From a virus, in IMG/VR virus record IMGVR_UViG_3300037562_000025, positions 1-24,836 of that record: a stretch of DNA of 24,836 bases; one strand, written 5' to 3'. A program made the position numbers and the translations under genes. The notes below the pieces were generated by a model, which ran no database searches, was not told the DNA's origin, and was given only the letters and a program-made list of their open reading frames with translations. The number at the start of each line of letters is the position of its first letter. Positions within the stretch are counted from its first letter, which is position 1. Of this stretch, positions 7,699 through 14,407 are shown one piece after another.

Positions 7699-9808
7699 CA
7701 GGCTCTCCCCTGTACCGTATGCCGCCAAGGCGCCAGAACGAGCCGATATCCTGGCTGCCCACTGAAATCTGCATCAAACGGCCCCGGGCGCGCGGAGACA
7801 CAAAAGTGGTCGACGAATTGAACGCGAACGGCCCTATGTTAAAAGGCGCCTGACTTGGGAAGTCCTTGACGCCGATCGTCAGGTTCACCGTCGCATTTTG
7901 GGAGCCGCCAAAATAACCCCATTTCATATCGGGCCAAATTTCGTCAACAAAAATCTTGTCATCGCCATCCGAAAGCGCGGCGTATCCGCTCGAAAATGAC
8001 GACACCATTGCTACGCCATCGGCGTCCGGTGAAATCTCATGCTGATAAATGTAATTATTGATCGGCGAGTAGCCCAGCGGCGGCCCCACCACGCTCTGGT
8101 TGATCCATGCGCTGCGATCAAGGACGCCGTAATCCCACACGCCCAGAATGGTGTTGTATTTTACGTAGCTGGTGGGCTCGCCGCTGCCGCCGATGATTGG
8201 GTAATACCAAGTAACCTCGCCAAAACGCGAATTGGGCGCGCACCTGATTTTTTGCAGATTATTCAAATCCAGGTTCTGGAAAATAACGTCCCATACGGGG
8301 CAATCAAGGACGCTGACGCCGCCGCCTGTCAGAGAAAAGAATTGGCTCTGGCTCATCCAGTAAACATTTTCTCCGAGGACGCAGGCCCCCCGGCGACCAA
8401 TCAAGCCGCAGCCAGCCGCAATTTCGTTGAACGAATACACATACGGTTGACTGATGTATTGCACCGACCACAAGGCCAGATCCGTCCACAGCAACGCCTG
8501 CTGCGACGCCTGTATGCCGCCCACGATCTTGGACCCCCGAGGAATCCTGTAAGAGCCGGCCTGATTCGTGACAGTGGCGACCCAGATGTTGAAGTTCGAT
8601 ATGTCGCACCAACGCACAAGGAGAGGGTCTTGGATGCCGGTGAAAGTCGAACCCCACGCTATGATCTGCCGTTGCGGCATGGCTACGAAAAAACCGTCAT
8701 TAACAGGCGGCGCCTGGGGGATGGCCGCCGCAACCGTGGCGCCCGACGTCGGGTCCCATTGGTAAATTCCAGATACGCCGATGCCGTCGACCACGGCGCC
8801 CGTCGGAGACGCCAGCAGCACGCCGCCCCAGTTGTCCAGGCTCCAGTCGAGCGCTCCTGTTGCGGCGCCTACGTTGACAATCGTTCCTGCGCCGACGCCG
8901 TAGCCACCCGCGCCGTAGCCGCCTTGGCCGTACCCCACCACCACGCCGGTAGGGGCGCCGCCCGCGCTATAGACAAATCGGGCGTTTCCGCCGTTGATGC
9001 TGCCAGTGGCCGTGGTGGTCGCCGTAACCTTCGATACGAACGTAAAGTCATTGGCGTCCGCCACAGCCGTTACAACATAGTTTCCGTAAAAAGTGACGCC
9101 GCCCACTGTTGTAGGGATCAGAATAGGAAACGTACTGCCCACAGAGTAGCCATGGTTGGCCAGCACGACCGTCACATTCGCGGAAGTGGCCGTAGTGGTC
9201 AGGCTTGGTACAGCCGCTGAAGTTGAAGTCGCCGCAGCATAGAGAGGCGCGCCCAATATGTTGACCGCAAGAATGGTATATGTAGTCACGGTAAGGTTCT
9301 GATAAATTGGGTAGACGCCGAATAACACAAGGCCACCGACCGATACTTGATCGGCTATGTAAACAGCATCGTAAGTGCTGATGTTTTGCGACACGGTGTC
9401 AGTTATAGTGACGACTTGGCTGCCTGCCGTCGTGGAAAACACGGGCGCGATATCGGATGACAGAAAAAGCGGCGTGACTAGCTGAAAATTCTGCCCGGTC
9501 GTAATTCCGTTGGCGCCCAGAACAGCCGCCAGGACGCCGAGATACGCATACCCGGATACGCCGGTCTGCATACCGGCGGCCACCCACTCATTAGAGTTCA
9601 GATCTTCCCACGCCAGTAGCTGCCTGACGATAGCCGGCATCTGGCCCGCATAAAACTTGGACCACCCGCCTAGCTTTTCCACGAGGCCAAGCCCGTTTTT
9701 GTCCGGCTTGAATCGTATTAGCTGACTGGTGGACACTCCAGCCGTATTCAAGGCTGGCGTCTCGTTTGTGACGACGCCCGGAGTGACGCGGAATGTCGCA
9801 TGCGGCAT
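7685..9808 (-). CDS. Large tail hub / nozzle-like protein (podovirus tail tube family, tentative)
   Basis: 707 residues, beta-rich throughout. The ATG at 9808 has AAGGA 8 bases upstream and starts 3 bases after the preceding stop. The N-terminus (GVVTNETPALNTAGVSTSQLIRFKP, then EKLGGWSKF) matches the opening of phage proteins that bind the neck and form a propeller-like nozzle, such as T7 gp12 or P22 gp10 analogues. Recognisable segments are AWEDLNSNEWVAAG, WSLDNWGGVLLASP, IYQWDPTSG, VRWCDISNFNIWV, GSKIVGGIQASQQALLWTD and WLGVWDYG-like WDYGVLDRSAW; repeated W-D/N blades suit a beta-propeller. A Thr/Ala-rich insertion (about 190-290) with YGQGGYGAGGYGVGAG repeats interrupts it. Family placement is by pattern; the large size and place after the adaptor gene support it. 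Confidence 0.75.
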   Translation of the reverse strand: MPHATFRVTPGVVTNETPALNTAGVSTSQLIRFKPDKNGLGLVEKLGGWSKFYAGQMPAIVRQLLAWEDLNSNEWVAAGMQTGVSGYAYLGVLAAVLGANGITTGQNFQLVTPLFLSSDIAPVFSTTAGSQVVTITDTVSQNISTYDAVYIADQVSVGGLVLFGVYPIYQNLTVTTYTILAVNILGAPLYAAATSTSAAVPSLTTTATSANVTVVLANHGYSVGSTFPILIPTTVGGVTFYGNYVVTAVADANDFTFVSKVTATTTATGSINGGNARFVYSAGGAPTGVVVGYGQGGYGAGGYGVGAGTIVNVGAATGALDWSLDNWGGVLLASPTGAVVDGIGVSGIYQWDPTSGATVAAAIPQAPPVNDGFFVAMPQRQIIAWGSTFTGIQDPLLVRWCDISNFNIWVATVTNQAGSYRIPRGSKIVGGIQASQQALLWTDLALWSVQYISQPYVYSFNEIAAGCGLIGRRGACVLGENVYWMSQSQFFSLTGGGVSVLDCPVWDVIFQNLDLNNLQKIRCAPNSRFGEVTWYYPIIGGSGEPTSYVKYNTILGVWDYGVLDRSAWINQSVVGPPLGYSPINNYIYQHEISPDADGVAMVSSFSSGYAALSDGDDKIFVDEIWPDMKWGYFGGSQNATVNLTIGVKDFPSQAPFNIGPFAFNSSTTFVSPRARGRLMQISVGSQDIGSFWRLGGIRYRGEPDGKY

Positions 9809-9811
9809 GGG

Positions 9812-10567
9812 TCACGTCCTTGCTGGCGTCGCCGCGGGAGACGACGCCTCTGACGACCACGCTGACGCGCGAAAGCGTTTGCGAAGCTGCTCGCCGGCGA
9901 CCGACTTGAGCAGCGCCTGATACTGGTTTTCGTAGCTGCCCGCCATTTCGGGCGAATTGCTGCTGGCGGCGAAGTTGCGCTGGTACTGAGAAATGAAAAT
10001 CATGCTGGCCATGACCAGAAGATCGGGCAGGTTGGCGCTGATGAACGTCGTGGCGGTGGCGGCCAACGGCGTATTGTAGAACGTGTACAGGCTCTGCGCG
10101 TGCATCGTGCCGACAATAGCCAGCGGGTAGGCCAGATCCGGGTAGGGCCCGACGATAAAATTCAAGGATGCCGCGCCATTGGTCAAAGCGTCGCCGCCGT
10201 AAGACGCAAAGTAGACAGGCGTGGCCGTGACCGAGCTGTCGCCGTAAACAAATTGGATGACCTCTTTGCTGGTAGGGATCAGCTGGATTCTTTTCGTGCC
10301 GCTGACAACCGCGACGTCCTGGATGGTGACAAAGTCACTGACCGCGATCGACAGCAAATTCGAACCGATCGTGAGCGCATAGGTGTCATTTTCCGTCTGC
10401 AACGACAGCAGATCGAGGTCGCGCTGGATGCGAAGCTCGGCGTAATTGAGCATCTGCGGGATGAGACCTGGAAAATACAGGTCTTGGCCGGCGTTGATGA
10501 TGGCGAGCGCCGCCACGGTTGCGACATAGCTGTTGTACGTGAGTGGGTTGCCCGCTGGATTGGTCAT
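9812..10567 (-). CDS. Phage head-tail adaptor protein (SU10-adaptor-like)
   Basis: 251 residues, starting in an ATGA overlap with the previous stop. The pattern YNSYVATVAALAIINAG...FPGLIPQMLNYAELRIQRDLDLL, then SIAVSDFVTIQDVAVVSG, IQLIPTSKEVIQFVYG, a substituted PVYFASYGG strand and a late helical YNTPLAATATTFISANLPDLLVMASMIF block is characteristic of the adaptor family described from phage phiSU10-type podoviruses. This protein forms a ring under the portal. The C-terminal tail is basic then Ser/Ala/Pro-rich. It sits directly before the nozzle-like gene, the order expected for neck assembly. A second adaptor-like protein is coded at 12088-12786, so which one docks on the portal is not settled. 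Confidence 0.78.
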   Translation of the reverse strand: MTNPAGNPLTYNSYVATVAALAIINAGQDLYFPGLIPQMLNYAELRIQRDLDLLSLQTENDTYALTIGSNLLSIAVSDFVTIQDVAVVSGTKRIQLIPTSKEVIQFVYGDSSVTATPVYFASYGGDALTNGAASLNFIVGPYPDLAYPLAIVGTMHAQSLYTFYNTPLAATATTFISANLPDLLVMASMIFISQYQRNFAASSNSPEMAGSYENQYQALLKSVAGEQLRKRFRASAWSSEASSPAATPART

Positions 10568-10938
10568 GGGGGGTACGTCAGCATTGCGGCGTAGGCGGCG
10601 GTCATCTGCGCGCCAGTGAAGCCAAGAGTGGTCTGGATGAAATTGTAAAGCGCATCACCGACAGCCATGCTGTTACCGTGCAGCCATTCGATGTTGACCG
10701 CATTGGCGATATCGGCCGGGCACGCGTTGTCGATCGTGTAAATGTAGGGCGGGAACCCGGTCGCTGCCGCCCATGCGCGGATCTGCTTCTGCGAGGCGCT
10801 GCCGGCGGTAGGCGCGGCAAGCATGGCGATTTGCGAAAGCGATGCGCGCGAGGAAACGCCGGCCTGCACGATCTCGATCAGCTCGACACCAGTCACCGCG
10901 ATCGCTGCTGGAAGGTTCGGGATCTGTTGAACGGCCAT
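10564..10938 (-). CDS. Short phage tail-associated protein, function unknown
   Basis: 124 residues. The ATG overlaps the previous stop (TAATG), and its own stop overlaps the next start (ATGA), so it is coupled on both sides. The N-terminal third, AVQQIPNLPAAIAVTGVELIEIVQAGVSSRASLSQIA, is a small beta module found at the N-terminus of many phage tail-fibre or tail proteins, where it presents a strand pair plus the recurring ELIEIVQ-G-x-S-x-R-A-S motif. The remainder is helical (QIRAWAAATGF, ADIANAVNIEWLHGN, DALYNFIQTTLGFTGAQM). Its place between the zinc-ribbon protein and the adaptor suggests a neck or tail component. I cannot give a specific function. Confidence 0.75.
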   Translation of the reverse strand: MAVQQIPNLPAAIAVTGVELIEIVQAGVSSRASLSQIAMLAAPTAGSASQKQIRAWAAATGFPPYIYTIDNACPADIANAVNIEWLHGNSMAVGDALYNFIQTTLGFTGAQMTAAYAAMLTYPP

Positions 10939-11447
10939 TACGAACTCCCCAAGGGGCCGGTTGCGGGCACAGCGAGGTTTTCAAGAGGCAGCCCTGGATT
11001 CGAATTGCCCGGCGCGTTCGGATCGGTGCCGGGCAACTGATTCGTACCGTGTGGCGGCTCTCCAGTCTGCTGCGTGACGCGGAACTTATCGTCTTGCGTG
11101 ACGCGCAAGACGTCGCCGGGAATTGGAATGCCGGTCCTCGCGTCGACCGTATCCTGGCCCGACGTGGCGCGCGTGTTGCTCTCCGCGACAACAAAATTCT
11201 CAAGCGAAGGCCGATAAATCGGAACTGGATCTGCCGGCAGAATAATGGCCCGAAGTTGCTCCTGCGGAGTATCCAAGCAGCCACGGCACACTAAAATTTG
11301 TTTGTTAACTAGAGAAGCCCCGGCCCAATCGTACTGCCACTGCAAATTGCAGTGGTTATGCCAAATACCGCAACGCATGCACACAGCAAAAGCCCTCGGG
11401 TCCCTAACCGAAGTCCTGGCGCGTCCGGATATTGACGAGTACCCCAT
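10938..11447 (-). CDS. Conserved phage virion-cluster protein with N-terminal zinc ribbon
   Basis: 169 residues from the ATG at 11447; a GTG one codon upstream is also possible. The ATG shares a base with the stop of the upstream homing endonuclease (TGATG). The N-terminal half holds two Cys pairs, CMRC (residues 23-26) and CRGC (54-57), plus His30, His32 and Cys33 between them (CGIWHNHCNLQWQYDWAG). This is a zinc-ribbon-like unit, followed by PQEQLRAIILPADPVPI and a Pro/Asn-rich tail. The pattern F-A-V-C-x-R-C-G...LVC-x-x-C...ILPADPVPI recurs in virion gene clusters of proteobacterial phages, but I know of no experimental function. Likely a small structural or assembly protein. Confidence 0.8.
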   Translation of the reverse strand: MGYSSISGRARTSVRDPRAFAVCMRCGIWHNHCNLQWQYDWAGASLVNKQILVCRGCLDTPQEQLRAIILPADPVPIYRPSLENFVVAESNTRATSGQDTVDARTGIPIPGDVLRVTQDDKFRVTQQTGEPPHGTNQLPGTDPNAPGNSNPGLPLENLAVPATGPLGSS

Positions 11448-12079
11448 CACACACCTTCTTCAAACTTGTGTGAGTAGTCTAGGTGCGCAGCGCGCATCTT
11501 TTCTTTGGTCGCTTCAGAAACACCGTGGCCCATGAGCGGTGCACGAATTTTTTCCTTGGTCTCTTCGGAAACAAGCCTACCTTTCCGTCTTTTGGCCGAC
11601 TCGCTCATTTTTAACTTTGCCGCTTCAGACACAAGTTTTCCAGTCTGCGCACGACGAACAGCTTCAATATTCTGCGGCGACGGTTTGCGCCCTCTGTGCG
11701 CGGCGCCAATTTTAGCCTTGTGTTCCACAGATAACAGCCGACCCACTTTCTTCGCACGCATTCTTGCTTTTGCCGCGTCAGACATTTTTAGCCCGCTGAC
11801 ACCCTCTCCACCGTCAGTGGCGTTTGCCAATTTAACACCAACACTGCGCCAAAAAGCAATGCGGTCGATCTCGAGAGCGTGCGCCAGCACTTCGTCCAAC
11901 CCCGCGCTGACGATGCGCACTTCCAGCGCGGAACCTTCTCGCTCAAGTTTACGCTGGATGGACTTGTGATGCCTGTTACGACCATACATCCAGTATGCGC
12001 GAGTACCACATCCTTTCCCGACGTAAAAACACACGTCAGTATCTAAACGCCAGTGCTCATAAACGTAAAAGCGAGCCAT
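11447..12079 (-). CDS. GIY-YIG homing endonuclease with NUMOD3 repeats (second copy)
   Basis: 210 residues. The GIY-YIG domain fills about residues 1-95: YVY at 5-7, FYVGKG at 18-23, Arg27, and the closing ANATDGGEGVSG. It is followed by four NUMOD3-type repeats (VEHKAKIGAAHRG, SPQNIEAVRRAQTG, EAAKLKMSESAKR, EETKEKIRAP). Compared with 5196-6143 it lacks the terminal zinc finger but shares most of the nuclease domain (EHWR-DTD-CFYVGKG, LEI-RIAFWR-VGV-LAN-TDGGEG), so the two share a recent ancestor. It starts 8 bases after the adaptor-like gene's stop with no clear ribosome-binding site, and ends by overlapping the zinc-ribbon gene's start codon. Family role: cuts an intact junction allele and is copied in by repair. 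Confidence 0.92.
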   Translation of the reverse strand: MARFYVYEHWRLDTDVCFYVGKGCGTRAYWMYGRNRHHKSIQRKLEREGSALEVRIVSAGLDEVLAHALEIDRIAFWRSVGVKLANATDGGEGVSGLKMSDAAKARMRAKKVGRLLSVEHKAKIGAAHRGRKPSPQNIEAVRRAQTGKLVSEAAKLKMSESAKRRKGRLVSEETKEKIRAPLMGHGVSEATKEKMRAAHLDYSHKFEEGV

Positions 12080-12087
12080 CTGAACAA

Positions 12088-12786
12088 CTAGCGCCAGTAA
12101 GAGGACAGTTGAGGCGAGAAAAATTGCTGCGCAGTTTCTACGTTATTCGTAGACGCGGCCAAATAAGCATCTTTATAGGTCGCAGAAATCATGGATATTC
12201 GTTCTGGCGCCCACATCGCAGCCACATACTCTGCGGTGCCAAAAACAAGTGCTTTTAGCCACACAATAGGTATAGCAGGCTGCTGGCCGCTGTCATAGTT
12301 GGCGTCTTGCGTCTGCTGTAGCGCGTAAAAACTGACACTGATCTGGTGGCCGTCGGGTACTGGCCACAAGGTGACAGTGGGGGCCAGTAGACGGTCCATC
12401 CAAAAGACCGTGGGCGGCGCTTGATGCAGCTTGTTGGGGTAGCTGGCGTATTCGGTGCGGCTGATCGGCAGGATAATCCGATCGATTGGGTGACTGGGTT
12501 GACCAAACGTCACATAGCCGTCGAGCAGGACGACAATGGTGGGGTCAATGGTGTAGGTGCTGATGCCCTGGATCAGCGGGATCGTGATCAGCTCGACCTG
12601 CCAGAGGTTAACGCCTCTCAGGGTCCAATCGGCGAGCAGCAGATTGACCGCCATATGCGCGTCAACCAAGTGTTCCTGAAGAACCGCAGTGCGCCGGATG
12701 CCGCACAGACCCAGAGCAAACAGGACCAGTTCGCTCAGGTTCGGAGCGAATAGCCGCGTTCCTGAAAAACCACCGGGGCTGGGCAT
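12088..12786 (-). CDS. Phage neck/adaptor-like virion protein
   Basis: 232 residues starting MPSPGGFSGTRLFAPNLSEL. The central pattern LCGIRRTAVLQEHLVDAHMAVNLLLADWTLRGVNLWQV is a helical pair, followed by ISTYTIDPTIVVLLDGYV, ILPISRTEYASYPNKLHQAPPTVFWMDR and TVTLWPVPDG. This is a well-known layout of small phage head-tail connector proteins found downstream of the capsid module: helix bundle, beta section with LPISRTEYAS-PNK, and a TLWPVP strand. The C-terminal helices (IPIVWLKALVFGTAEYVAAMWAP) complete it. The exact ring position is inferred. A small spacer with a perfect dyad and promoter-like elements lies upstream (12787-12901), so this gene may head its own transcript. A GIY-YIG gene follows 8 bases after its stop. 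Confidence 0.78.
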   Translation of the reverse strand: MPSPGGFSGTRLFAPNLSELVLFALGLCGIRRTAVLQEHLVDAHMAVNLLLADWTLRGVNLWQVELITIPLIQGISTYTIDPTIVVLLDGYVTFGQPSHPIDRIILPISRTEYASYPNKLHQAPPTVFWMDRLLAPTVTLWPVPDGHQISVSFYALQQTQDANYDSGQQPAIPIVWLKALVFGTAEYVAAMWAPERISMISATYKDAYLAASTNNVETAQQFFSPQLSSYWR

Positions 12787-12866
12787 GCCTTACTTCCCGC
12801 TAAAAAGAAAGTGTTCTAGTCCTGCGGACGCCAGAGCGCCAATCAGCGGCGGCAAATCGATCCTTA

Positions 12867-12897
12867 TAAATACAAATTTACTTGACAAACTGTCAAG
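12867..12897 (-). promoter_or_regulatory. Perfect dyad CTTGACA-N3-TGTCAAG overlapping a promoter-like -35
   Basis: The spacer between 12786 and 12902 holds a perfect 7-bp inverted repeat, CTTGACA (12881-12887) and TGTCAAG (12891-12897), separated by 3 bases. On the minus strand the repeat contains an exact consensus -35 hexamer TTGACA (12896-12891), followed after 18 bases by a weak -10-like TATTTA (12872-12867). The spacer is AT-rich against a GC-rich background. A dyad centred on a -35 box is typical of a repressor operator, though the same sequence could fold as an RNA hairpin. It would drive the neck/tail genes from 12786 leftwards. The poor -10 lowers confidence. Confidence 0.4.
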
Positions 12898-12901
12898 CCG
12901 A

Positions 12902-13168
12902 TTAATCAGCAACAGCTCGCGCAGCGTCCAACGCATGGCGTAAACTTTTAACTTCGTCGCGCAGCGAGTGGACTTCCTCTGTGAGGTCCACAATACGCTT
13001 CTCGTAGCCCTCAATCAGCATCTGCAACCGTTGATCGATGGCCGACTGCAAAGATGGCGCGCGGTTGACCAGGGCGATAATAAATCCGCCGAGCGTTCCA
13101 AGAACCGCGACCACCAACGTCACCGCCGCCGCCAGCCAGCTCGGGACCTCGGGAAGCGTGTCTGACAT
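12902..13168 (-). CDS. Small membrane-anchored coiled-coil protein of the lysis region (spanin-like, tentative)
   Basis: 88 residues from the ATG at 13168, with GAGG 9 bases upstream; longer frames have no site and overlap the upstream gene. One transmembrane segment covers about residues 9-34 (WLAAAVTLVVAVLGTLGGFIIALV). It is followed by a charged heptad-rich helix at about 40-84 (LQMLIEGYEKRIVDLTEEV, HSLRDEVKSLRHAL) that should form a coiled coil. N-terminal anchor plus coiled coil is the architecture of inner-membrane spanins (Rz-like), and the gene lies at the end of the lysis cassette. It is short for an Rz and no clear outer-membrane lipoprotein partner is visible, so a small structural membrane protein or holin regulator remains possible. 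Confidence 0.75.
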   Translation of the reverse strand: MSDTLPEVPSWLAAAVTLVVAVLGTLGGFIIALVNRAPSLQSAIDQRLQMLIEGYEKRIVDLTEEVHSLRDEVKSLRHALDAARAVAD

Positions 13169-13178
13169 AGCCGTGGCC

Positions 13179-13604
13179 TCAATTCGTCGGCGATGGCGAC
13201 AGCCCGACGATGGGAACTTTGCTGCACAATGACGCGAACGAAAACGGCAGGGGGAGCACGCTGAAAGCCCGGACACTGTTCGCCATATCCGCCCACACTT
13301 GCGAGCAGCTTGGGTTGCGGCAAAGCTGGTTCAGCGATGCTTGCGTCAGGCGGGCGTACTCAATGTCTGTCGCCAGATGCAGCGTCGCGGGCAACGGGTG
13401 CTTTTTGAGAATGGACACCAGGGATCCCATCTGCTTCCAGCACGCCGCACCGACAGCGTCCTGAAGCGCGGGGTCCGCCGTCGCTGCGGCGACCGCCGCC
13501 TGAATGTCCGCGTCCGCCCACGCGCCAAGCGCGTTAAGCGGGTTTCCAGCCTGCGCGGGGAGCGCGGCGGTCAAGAGCGCCGCCGCCAAGAAAAAACGTT
13601 TCAT
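13179..13604 (-). CDS. Secreted small protein with Sec signal peptide, function unknown
   Basis: 141 residues; GAGG lies 8 bases before the ATG, and the gene starts 9 bases after the holin-like stop. The N-terminus MKRFFLAAALLTAALPAQA is a textbook signal peptide with a likely cut after AQA. The mature part of about 122 residues is helical (DADIQAAVAAATADPALQDAVGAA, LHLATDIEYARLTQASLNQL). It has four cysteines (ACWKQ, LCRNPSC, LCSK), consistent with disulfides in the periplasm. No lipobox is seen, so it is probably not an outer-membrane spanin. It sits between the holin-like and coiled-coil genes, suggesting a periplasmic role around lysis, or a structural protein that passes the membrane. 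Family not recognised. Confidence 0.8.
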   Translation of the reverse strand: MKRFFLAAALLTAALPAQAGNPLNALGAWADADIQAAVAAATADPALQDAVGAACWKQMGSLVSILKKHPLPATLHLATDIEYARLTQASLNQLCRNPSCSQVWADMANSVRAFSVLPLPFSFASLCSKVPIVGLSPSPTN

Positions 13605-13613
13605 GGGCGCGCC

Positions 13614-13796
13614 TCAGTTCTTGCTGCCGATGGCCGTGGTGGCATAGGCGCGGAATCCGATGATCCCCGCGCCAATCGCCGCCGCCATTGATGGGCTGAT
13701 ACCGAACTGCGTCCAGTCCACGCCGCCGAGATAGACCAGCGCGGACGGGACCGTCGCGACCGCAAGCCCATACAAAACCGTGCGAAACCCTTTCAT
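13614..13796 (-). CDS. Holin-like small membrane protein
   Basis: 60 residues from the ATG at 13796, with GAGGAG 6 bases upstream. The ATG overlaps the endolysin stop (ATGA), so the two are coupled. Two hydrophobic segments are visible, about residues 5-23 (VLYGLAVATVPSALVYLGG) and 31-45 (SPSMAAAIGAGIIGFRAY), separated by VDWTQFGI. The protein ends in a short TTAIGSKN tail. The layout (N-in, WTQ/G turn, second segment, then R-A/M-x-T-T-x-x-G-x-K) matches small holins or holin-like proteins of proteobacterial phages, which assemble in the inner membrane and time endolysin release. Gene position next to the GH108 endolysin supports this. Confidence 0.75.
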   Translation of the reverse strand: MKGFRTVLYGLAVATVPSALVYLGGVDWTQFGISPSMAAAIGAGIIGFRAYATTAIGSKN

Positions 13797-14254
13797 AGCA
13801 AACTCCTCGCCAGTTTGAGACACGCCGTCTCACGCGCCGCCCAACCTTTACCGAAACGCGCCCACGCTGCAAGGCGTTTCCAAAAGCCCATGCGAAGATT
13901 GTGCAGCGTCTGCACACGCGCCGCAGGGGGCAGTTTTGCTGTCTGCGCCAGGAACTGCCGGGCGCGGCCCACACCCGCGTTAACAGCAATGTCGAAGGCC
14001 AGCACGTCAACGCCCCCTGGGAGCGCATCAGCGTTGACCTGCCCCCAATAGTGCTTGTTGTATATGCTCGCCGCCTGCGACCGCGACAGGGCGCGCAGCT
14101 CAGGAATACCCGCGTGCGCGTTGATGTAGGCGCGGTACGTGGCCAGGGTGATACCCATGTTGGTCGCGCCGCCCGGATCACCACGCCCCGGAGGTTCATA
14201 GCCCCCCTCGTACTTCAACGTAAACGTGACCCCTGCGACAAAGTTCTTTTGCAT
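13793..14254 (-). CDS. Endolysin, glycoside hydrolase family 108 N-acetylmuramidase
   Basis: 153 residues; AGGAG lies 8 bases upstream of the ATG. Residues 5-35 carry the family signature FVAGVTFTLKYEGGYEPPGRGDPGGATNMGIT, in which the Glu of YEGGY is the catalytic acid and the DPGGATNMGIT loop is nearly invariant. The following AYINAHAGIPELRALSRSQAASIYNKHYWGQV and FDIAVNAGVGRARQFLAQ segments complete the lysozyme-like fold. The C-terminal FWKRLAAWARFGKGWAARETACLKLA is the short substrate-binding tail usual in the family, so the protein is full length. No signal peptide, so it needs the holin next door for access to peptidoglycan. It degrades the glycan backbone at lysis. Confidence 0.93.
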   Translation of the reverse strand: MQKNFVAGVTFTLKYEGGYEPPGRGDPGGATNMGITLATYRAYINAHAGIPELRALSRSQAASIYNKHYWGQVNADALPGGVDVLAFDIAVNAGVGRARQFLAQTAKLPPAARVQTLHNLRMGFWKRLAAWARFGKGWAARETACLKLARSLL

Positions 14255-14264
14255 GGCAGTGCTC

Positions 14265-14393
14265 CTATGGAATGGTCCCGCCGCCGCCCTGCCACGGCGA
14301 TACGTATGGTCGATCAGGGGGCCCAGAATTGAGCCAGATGGCGGCGACGATCAGGCCAGCGAGAACGATGGCGGCGGTGATGGCGCGGATCAT
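14265..14393 (-). CDS. 42-residue single-pass membrane peptide upstream of the endolysin
   Basis: A small gene fits the gap between the spike stop (14408) and the endolysin start: ATG at 14393 with GGGGAG 5 bases upstream, 42 sense codons and TAG at 14265. The end lies 10 bases before the endolysin ATG, and the endolysin's AGGAG overlaps this gene's stop. The product has one hydrophobic helix at residues 3-21 (RAITAAIVLAGLIVAAIWL) and a short soluble tail containing SGPPDRPY and WQGGGGTIP. Size and position suggest a lysis accessory (pinholin-like or regulatory peptide), but there is no family match I can state. Good start context and exact packing are the main support. Confidence 0.65.
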   Translation of the reverse strand: MIRAITAAIVLAGLIVAAIWLNSGPPDRPYVSPWQGGGGTIP

Positions 14394-14407
14394 GGCGTCT
14401 CCCCTGG

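Noticed and set aside
8039-9220. Plus-strand frame of 393 codons opposite the nozzle-like gene
   Set aside because: Arg/His/Ala-rich shadow; the minus-strand protein is coherent along its full length.
12790-13014. Minus-strand 74-codon frame ending in IDLPPLIGALASAGLEHFLFSGK
   Set aside because: Half of it overlaps the coiled-coil gene out of frame. A 21-residue peptide from a TTG with AAGGA upstream is conceivable but too short to support.
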